From the NCBI RefSeq assembly GCF_029227915.1, contig NC_079876.1:10788001-10852000 (forward strand): a DNA stretch of 64,000 nt. Reading direction: 5' to 3'. Under the pieces are notes generated by a model. It saw only the letters and a program-made list of their open reading frames with translations. It had not been told where the DNA came from and ran no database searches. The position numbers and the translations under genes are program-made. How positions within the stretch are numbered: the first letter of the stretch is position 1; each line of letters begins with the position of its first letter. Of the stretch, positions 57,769-64,000 are shown piece by piece. Origin of the DNA: Hydractinia symbiolongicarpus. Its lineage: Eukaryota > Cnidaria > Hydrozoa > Anthoathecata > Hydractiniidae.

Positions 57769-58866
57769 CACATTATTTTTTCCATTGTTATTGTTTCTTT
57801 TTGTCAAATGTTGGTGAATGCTGACGATACAATGTTTCAGAAAGCGTATATTTTTTATGCAATTTTCCTTAAGAACTGAAAGATAAGCTCAAATAATCAT
57901 GTGGGTTTATAGTTTTTTTGGAAACGCATAGTTAACGCATAATTTTTTTTTTGCGTTCCTCACATTATAGTAAGAAACAAATCGGTGATAAAAAGTTATA
58001 AACTTCAACGGTAAAGCTCGGATTATTGAAACTCAAAATTCGATATCACTAGCAACATCATACAAACATTCTCTTTGTTGTCAGCTACTTTCGAACAATC
58101 ATTAATTAAGACGACTCATAACTTCGTCTAAGGGGCCAAATGTCAAACAATGGACGTCACCATTACTAAAATGGCGGAAGTCAGATTTATATATCTTGTC
58201 AGATTTTATGGAGGTATTTCTTGTTTGATCAGAAATACATTAGTTCCAAAATTACTTTATAAAATATTCGCAAAATATTCAGTTGTTGTTGTTTAAATCC
58301 AAAAAATCGACATAAGCATGGTCATGTCAAGCCTTTTCATTGTTTACATTTTTTTGGTTTCTCTCATAGTAGAATAATATGGCTAAACTATCTTCTAGAA
58401 ATGTGATATGCTGTAAACTGTCCATTGTCATTTTCACTTTTACTTAGTTTGCGCCACCGGGTTTTGCAAGAATATACTCAAACCATTTTTGTTTTAATGC
58501 AGAGTAACTTAAGTTGATGAGCCAAACATTTATCACAGTTTTTATAACCGTAACGTATAAAATTGAATACAAAGGTGCAATCACAGGTATCCTTTTAAAA
58601 TATAGAAACATGACTTGTTAGGACTCTGTTACTCCCCGTAAAAGATACAACTTTGGCAATAAAAATATGATTTGTGCTTTACAATCAATGATTCGTTTAA
58701 AAGGAAAAAAACTTACGATGCCGATGGGAAAGTAACAAATTTTGTATTTAATTGGTGGAACCTCTACATATTGTATTAACTCTTTAAACGTCCTGTTACT
58801 TAGAAAGTCAGAATAAGTTATACATATTGTTATCCATTAATTACCAAATATGTACTCTTTCACTAA

Positions 58867-58948
58867 GACGAGGTGGCCGAGTGGTTAAGGCGATAGATTG
58901 CTAATCTTTTGGGCTTTCCACGCGTGGGTTCGAATCCCATCTTCGTCG
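58867..58948 (+). pseudogene. tRNA-Ser(GCT)-like, variable arm broken
   Basis: Anticodon GCT and A/B boxes are present, but the anticodon stem has a mismatch (TCTTT) and the variable arm reads GGGC-TTT-CCAC, which no longer pairs. The long variable arm is the main identity element for seryl-tRNA synthetase, so charging is doubtful. Its duplicate at 61826 keeps the variable arm. Confidence 0.65.
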
Positions 58949-60644
58949 CACACTTTCTTTTACATTGCTATTGTTTTCTTTTTTCAAATATTGGAAAGTG
59001 TCGACGATATAACGTTTAAGAAAGAGCATATTTTGTATGCAAATTTCCTTAAAGAACTAAGAGATCAGCACAACGGATCATTTAGATTTTTTGTTTTTTT
59101 GGGAGCGCATAGTGAACGCATAGTTATGTTTCGTTTTGTGTCTTTGACATTATAGCAAATATACTAATTTTTAGACAGAATAAAAACATTGAACTATCGT
59201 TGTTTGTTGCGTCATCATTTATCTCTTGCCTTTGCATTGATTAGGCGGTGTCTTGTTTTGTCGAGTTCGACATAGTATATATAAAAAAAGAAACAATTGT
59301 TAAATACTAAAGTTAACAATAACAGCTTGTTGCGAGAGAAAGAACAGTATTTAACTGCTAAATATATATTACACGTGCTTAAAACAATGCATGCGCGTAA
59401 TTTACGCAATAATCGCAGTGCAGAATCCAAAAAGAATCTTTGTTTCCAGAAATCTTCGAAATGGGGAAACCTCACTATCTGATTCAGGCATTTTGAAAGT
59501 TTTCAAACCTGAGTTGACAATGTTCAGAATGGTCTTAGTAGTTACGCTATTTTGGTTACATCCAAAATATAGAAATGTGCTTAATGTAGGTAAGATCAAC
59601 ATGTGCATATTGTGCAAATATTGGGGTCTTCGTGATCTCCGACGTAAAGGAAAAATTGTGTTTCTTGCATGATCTAAGAAAGTAAAAAATTATTTTCAAA
59701 AAATGAAAACAAAGCAAATAAGAGGTGCTCTTGTGCTACAATTATTCACAAATTAAGCTAGACTTCCATCATATCTAAAGTTGTGTAATAATTATTTGTA
59801 AAATAATTTACAAGTTTTAACGTTGATTGTAAACGATGCTCATGCGTAGAATAAGTAGAATAAGTAGAATAAGTACTTGCAAAAAGAAGGTGTCTTCGTG
59901 CCTACATGTTTAAAAAATTTCGAAATAACAGGTGCAATTTTTATTATAGCCACAAATTGTCGATTCTCATGCAAAATCTTTACTTAAACATCGTGGAAAT
60001 TTAGCAAGTTATTGTGGTTAAAAATCAAGGAATTCCACATCTTGCTTCATATGAAAACGATTTTAGTGACTTTATTGAACTACGCAACTGACAACATGGT
60101 CATGACAGGCCTTTTTGTTGTTTATAATTTTTTTTGGGTTTTTTTTCACAGCAGAATAATATGGTAATCTATCGTCTATTCATTTTAATTTTAATTTTGA
60201 TTTTGTTTCATTTTTTTTAGCCTGTGCTATCCGAATTTTTCAAAATGTACTCAATACATGTTTATTTTAATGCATGTTTCAGGTATGCCAGGTCGCTAAA
60301 CCGAACATTTTCATAGTTTGAGGAACTGCAATGTAAGAATTAGGTACAAAGGTTCAATCGCAGGTAATTAAATGTAGGAGCAAAAACACTTCGAATTATG
60401 TCACTCCCACGTAGGTACAACTATGACGATAAACATAGGACTAGTAATTTTCAATCGATGAACCGTTTAAAAATAAGAAATCTTACGACGCTAATACGAA
60501 TGTAACGTGTTTGTATATAACTTAGCGAACGCCTACACATTGTGGTAACTCTTTAAACTGCTGTTACTTAGAAAGTAATAATAAGTCATACCTATTCATT
60601 GTACCTGTAATGCACATATTACTAAATATATGCTATTTTAAAAA

Positions 60645-60726
60645 GACGAGGTGGCCGAGTGGTTAAGGCGATAGATTGCTAATCTATTGGGCTCTGCCCG
60701 CGTGGGTTCGAATCCCATCCTCGTCG
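60645..60726 (+). tRNA. tRNA-Ser(GCT), canonical
   Basis: Duplicate of 57687 with an offset of 2958 and the same 82 bases. Upstream (ATTACTAAATATATGC) and downstream flanks are also shared. Confidence 0.95.
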
Positions 60727-61825
60727 CACATTACTTTTTCCATTGTTATTGTTTCTTTTTGTCAAATGTTGGTGAATGCTGACGATACAATGTTTCAGAA
60801 AGCGTATATTTTGTATGCAATTTTCCTTAAGAACTGAAAGATAAGCTCAAATGATCATGTGGGTTTATAGTTTTTTTGGAAACGCATAGTTAACGCATAA
60901 TTTTTTTTTTGCGTTCCTCACATTATAGTAAGAAACAAATCGGTGATAAAAAGTTATAAACTTCAACGGTAAAGCTCGGATTATTGAAACTCAAAATTCG
61001 ATATCACTAGCAACATCATACAAACATTCTCTTTGTTGTCAGCTACTTTCGAACAATCATTAATTAACACGACTCATAACTTCGTCTAAGGGGCCAAATG
61101 TCAAACAATGGACGTCACCATTACTAAAATGGCGGAAGTCAGATTTATATATCTTGTCAGATTTTATGGAGGTATTTCTTGTTTGATCAGAAATACATTA
61201 GTTCCAAAATTACTTTATAAAATATTCGCAAAATATTCAGTTGTTGTTGTTTAAATCCAAAAAATCGACATAAGCATGGTCATGTCAAGCCTTTTCATTG
61301 TTTACATTTTTTTTGGTTTCTCTCATAGTAGAATAATATGGCTAAACTATCTTCTAGAAATGTGATATGCTGTAAACTGTCCATTGTCATTTTCACTTTT
61401 ACTTAGTTCGCGCCACCGGGTTTTGCAAGAATATACTCAAACCATTTTTGTTTTAATGCAGAGTAACTTAAGTTGATGAGCCAAACATTTATCACAGTTT
61501 TTATAACCGTAACGTATAAAATTGAATACAAAGGTGCAATCACAGGTATCCATTTAAAATATAGAAACATGACTTGTTAGGACTCTGTTACTCCCCGTAA
61601 AAGATACAACTTTGGCAATAAAAATATGATTTGTGCTTTACAATTAATGATTCGTTTAAAAGGAAAAAAATTAAGGATGCCGATGGGAAAGTAACAAATT
61701 TTGTATTTAATTGGTGGTACCTCTACATATTGTATTAACTCTTTAAACGTCCTGTTACTTAGAAAGTCAGAATAAGTTATACATATTGTTATCCATTAAT
61801 TACCAAATATATACTCTTTCACTAA

Positions 61826-61907
61826 GACGAGGTGGCCGAGTGGTTAAGGCGATAGATTGCTAATCTATTGGGCTCTGCCCGCGTGGTTTCGAATCCCATC
61901 TTCGTCG
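61826..61907 (+). tRNA. tRNA-Ser(GCT), T-stem change
   Basis: Duplicate of 58867 with an offset of 2959. The variable arm and anticodon stem are normal, but the T-arm reads GTGGT-TTCGAAT, replacing G53 of the universal G53-C61 pair, and the acceptor has a G-T wobble. Possibly functional but weakened. Confidence 0.75.
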
Positions 61908-62118
61908 CACACTTTCTTTTACATTGCTATTGTTTTCTTTTTTCAAATATTGGAAAGTGTCGACGATATAACGTTTAAGAAAGAGCATATTTTGTATGCA
62001 AATTTCCTTAAAGAACTAAGAGATCAGCACAACGGATCATTTAGATTTTTTGTTTTTTTGGGAGCGCATAGTGAACGCATAGTTATGTTTCGTTTTGCGT
62101 CTTTGACATTATAGCAAA

Positions 62119-64000
62119 TAACAAAGCGGTGATAAAAAATTTAAAAATTAAACGGTAAAGTTCGGTTTTTTGATACTAAAAATTTCACTAGCAACATCTT
62201 ACGCACATTTTTTTGCTTTCAACTACTTTCGAAAGAGAATCAATTCACACGACTCATAATTTTGTCTAAGAGCAAAAGGTCAAATATTATTACTCAAACA
62301 GCGGAAGTCATGTATTGTCAGGTTTTATGAAGGTATTTCCTACTTGATCAGAAATACATCAGTCCCAAAATCGACATCAACAGAAGCCATATTTGTCGGA
62401 CGAGTGTTCATAATTATTTTCCATCTACTTAATATATTGTACACGTCTTTTTTATGATTTGTATGTTAAAAACCACGCAAACAATCCAATTATTTCCAAA
62501 AATAAGAAACTAAAGCATTACTTTTTCATCTGATCACTAGTTATTTCAATTTAGTTAGTAATTTATAACATAATTTAAAATTTTACCACCAGAAGTCATG
62601 CATATGTTCTACAGATTTCGACGTCGTCGTCATTTCCTATTTAAAAAGAATTACTGTTACTTACATGACCGATGACTGTAATCTTTCTTTTTTAATAAAC
62701 AAAGGAAACAAAATTACGACGCGCCCTCGCTATACAATTATTTACAAATTCAGAAAGATTTCGACCATGTTTAAAGTTTTGTAATAGTTGTTTTCAAAAT
62801 AATTTACCAGTTTTAACGTTTTTTTTAACCATGCTCATGAGGAAGTTAACTAGCTTTGCTTTAACCATTTAATTTAATCACGTTAACAAGTAATTGCAAT
62901 AAAAAGCTGTTTTTGCATGTTGGAAAAATTGCGAAATATTGAGGCATTTTTTATAATAGCCACAAATTGTTCATTTTTATGCAACATCTTATCCTGAACT
63001 GTGTGAAATTTAACAAGGTGTTGCTTAAACGACGCAACTAGAAATGTGATATGCTATATACTATTTCATTTCAGTTTTATTTTAATTCGGTTTCGATTTT
63101 ATTTAGTTCGTGACCCTTTATTTTGCAAAAAATATACTAAAACCATTTTTTATTTTAATGAACGATAAGTTAAGTTTCTAAAACGAGCATTCATCACAGT
63201 TTCTGTACCCGTATTTTAAAAATTAAATACAAAAATGCAGTCAAAGGTATCATTTAAAAAGTAGAAGCAAGTTTTTTCGTAATGTATTACTTCCTTACAA
63301 CATATAACTTTGGCGATAAATGTAGGATTTGTACTTCAGAATTAATGATTCATTTGAAAGGAAAAAGACTCGATGATAATACGAATGTAAAAAAAAATTG
63401 TATTTACTTTTTGGAACTTCTTCATGTTGTGTTAACTCTTTACAGTTGCTGTTGCTTAGAAAGTAATAATATGTTATACAAATACATTGTACCTGTTACC
63501 AACATATTAGTAAATATATGCTCTCTCTATAAGACGGGGTGGCCGAGTGGTTAAGGCGATAGATTGCTAATCTATTGGGCTCTGCCCGCGTGGGTTCGAA
63601 TCCCATCCTCGTCGCACACTGTTTTTTACATTGTTATTGTTTCATTTTGCAAATTGTTAGTGAACTGCTGACCATATAACGTTTAAGAAAGAGCACATTT
63701 TGTATGCAAATTTCCTTAAAGAACTAAGAGATCAACACAACGGATCATTTAGATTTTTTGTTCTTTTGGGAGCGCATAGTGAACGCATAGTTATGTTTCG
63801 TTTTGCGTCCTTGACATTATAGTAAATAACAAAGCGGTGATAAAAAATTTAAAAATTAAACGGTAAAGTTCGGCTTTTTGATACTAAAAATTTCACTAGC
63901 AACATCTCACCCACATTTTCTTTGCTGTCAACTACTTTCGAACAAGCATCAATTAACACGACTCATAGTTTTGTCTAAGGGGCAAAAGGTCAAACATTGT
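62119..64000. repeat. further tRNA-unit flanks to window end
   Basis: After unit B, sequence related to the flanks of the earlier units (for example CGGAAGTCATGTATTGTCAGG and the tRNA 5' flank before 63533) continues to the right edge, so the cluster extends beyond the window. No protein-coding gene was recognised. Confidence 0.6.
63533..63614 (+). tRNA. tRNA-Ser(GCT)
   Basis: Anticodon GCT with intact variable, anticodon and T arms. The acceptor is GACGGGG/CCTCGTC with one G-T wobble at the fifth pair. A six-T terminator follows within 15 bases. Confidence 0.92.

Larger units (their letters stand above)
56202..59159. repeat. 2.96-kb tandem duplication, unit A
   Basis: Contains the tRNAs at 57687 and 58867. 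Aligns almost base for base with 59160-62118 at an offset of 2958-2959; differences are scattered single bases. Confidence 0.93.
59160..62118. repeat. 2.96-kb tandem duplication, unit B
   Basis: Second copy, with the tRNAs at 60645 and 61826. The junction near 59159 lies in a short shared AGCAAAT stretch, consistent with a microhomology or unequal-exchange origin. After 62118 the ancestral flank (AACAAAGCGGTGATAAAA) resumes. Confidence 0.93.

Noticed and set aside
56433-59672. Pairs of ~93-codon plus-strand and 71-codon minus-strand frames in the tRNA units
   Set aside because: They are repeated only because the DNA is duplicated; the related segment at 53251-53442 does not conserve the frame, and no domain is visible.

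Overview
The window reads as AT-rich animal nuclear DNA, most likely from a cnidarian and perhaps a hydrozoan. The evidence is spliced genes with GT-AG introns whose phases match, animal domain types (astacin, kringle, fibronectin III, ankyrin), Pol III tRNA genes with T-run terminators, and abundant eukaryotic transposons (Polinton/Maverick, a TTAA-targeting MITE, LINE, Penelope-like and Helitron-like pieces). Species cannot be read from the sequence.

Layout. 1-5.8 kb (+): the 3' part of a multi-exon gene joining a P-loop NTPase / SF1-helicase-like domain to a fibronectin III domain, ankyrin repeats and a short C-terminal Cys piece. 5.8-14.4 kb: no host gene recognised; repeats, a 400-bp TA microsatellite and LINE/Penelope-like debris. 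14.393-28.237 kb: one complete but decayed Polinton with ~370-bp terminal inverted repeats. It carries protein-primed DNA polymerase B, a DD35E integrase, a packaging ATPase, a major capsid protein, a probable minor capsid protein and several small membrane or unknown genes. The Polinton sits inside an older MITE copy, and a younger MITE copy sits inside the Polinton. 28.6-36.1 kb (-): exons of a secreted astacin metalloprotease ending in a kringle domain. 38.6-40.6 kb (-): two paralogous secreted 8-cysteine proteins. 41.5-64 kb: a cluster of ten tRNA-Ser(GCT)-type loci (two clearly degenerate) built by tandem and inverted duplication, interrupted by MITE and Helitron-like copies.

How the parts relate. 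In the Polinton, the capsid and ATPase genes lie together on the minus strand, while polymerase and integrase diverge from a shared intergenic region now split by a MITE. Polymerase, integrase and capsid frames are broken, so the element looks dead as an autonomous unit, though the ATPase and several small frames remain open. The tRNA cluster has minus-strand units on the left and plus-strand units on the right of a centre near 54.4 kb occupied by two head-to-tail Helitron-like elements. All gene calls come from reading frames, motifs and splice phase; no database search was possible.
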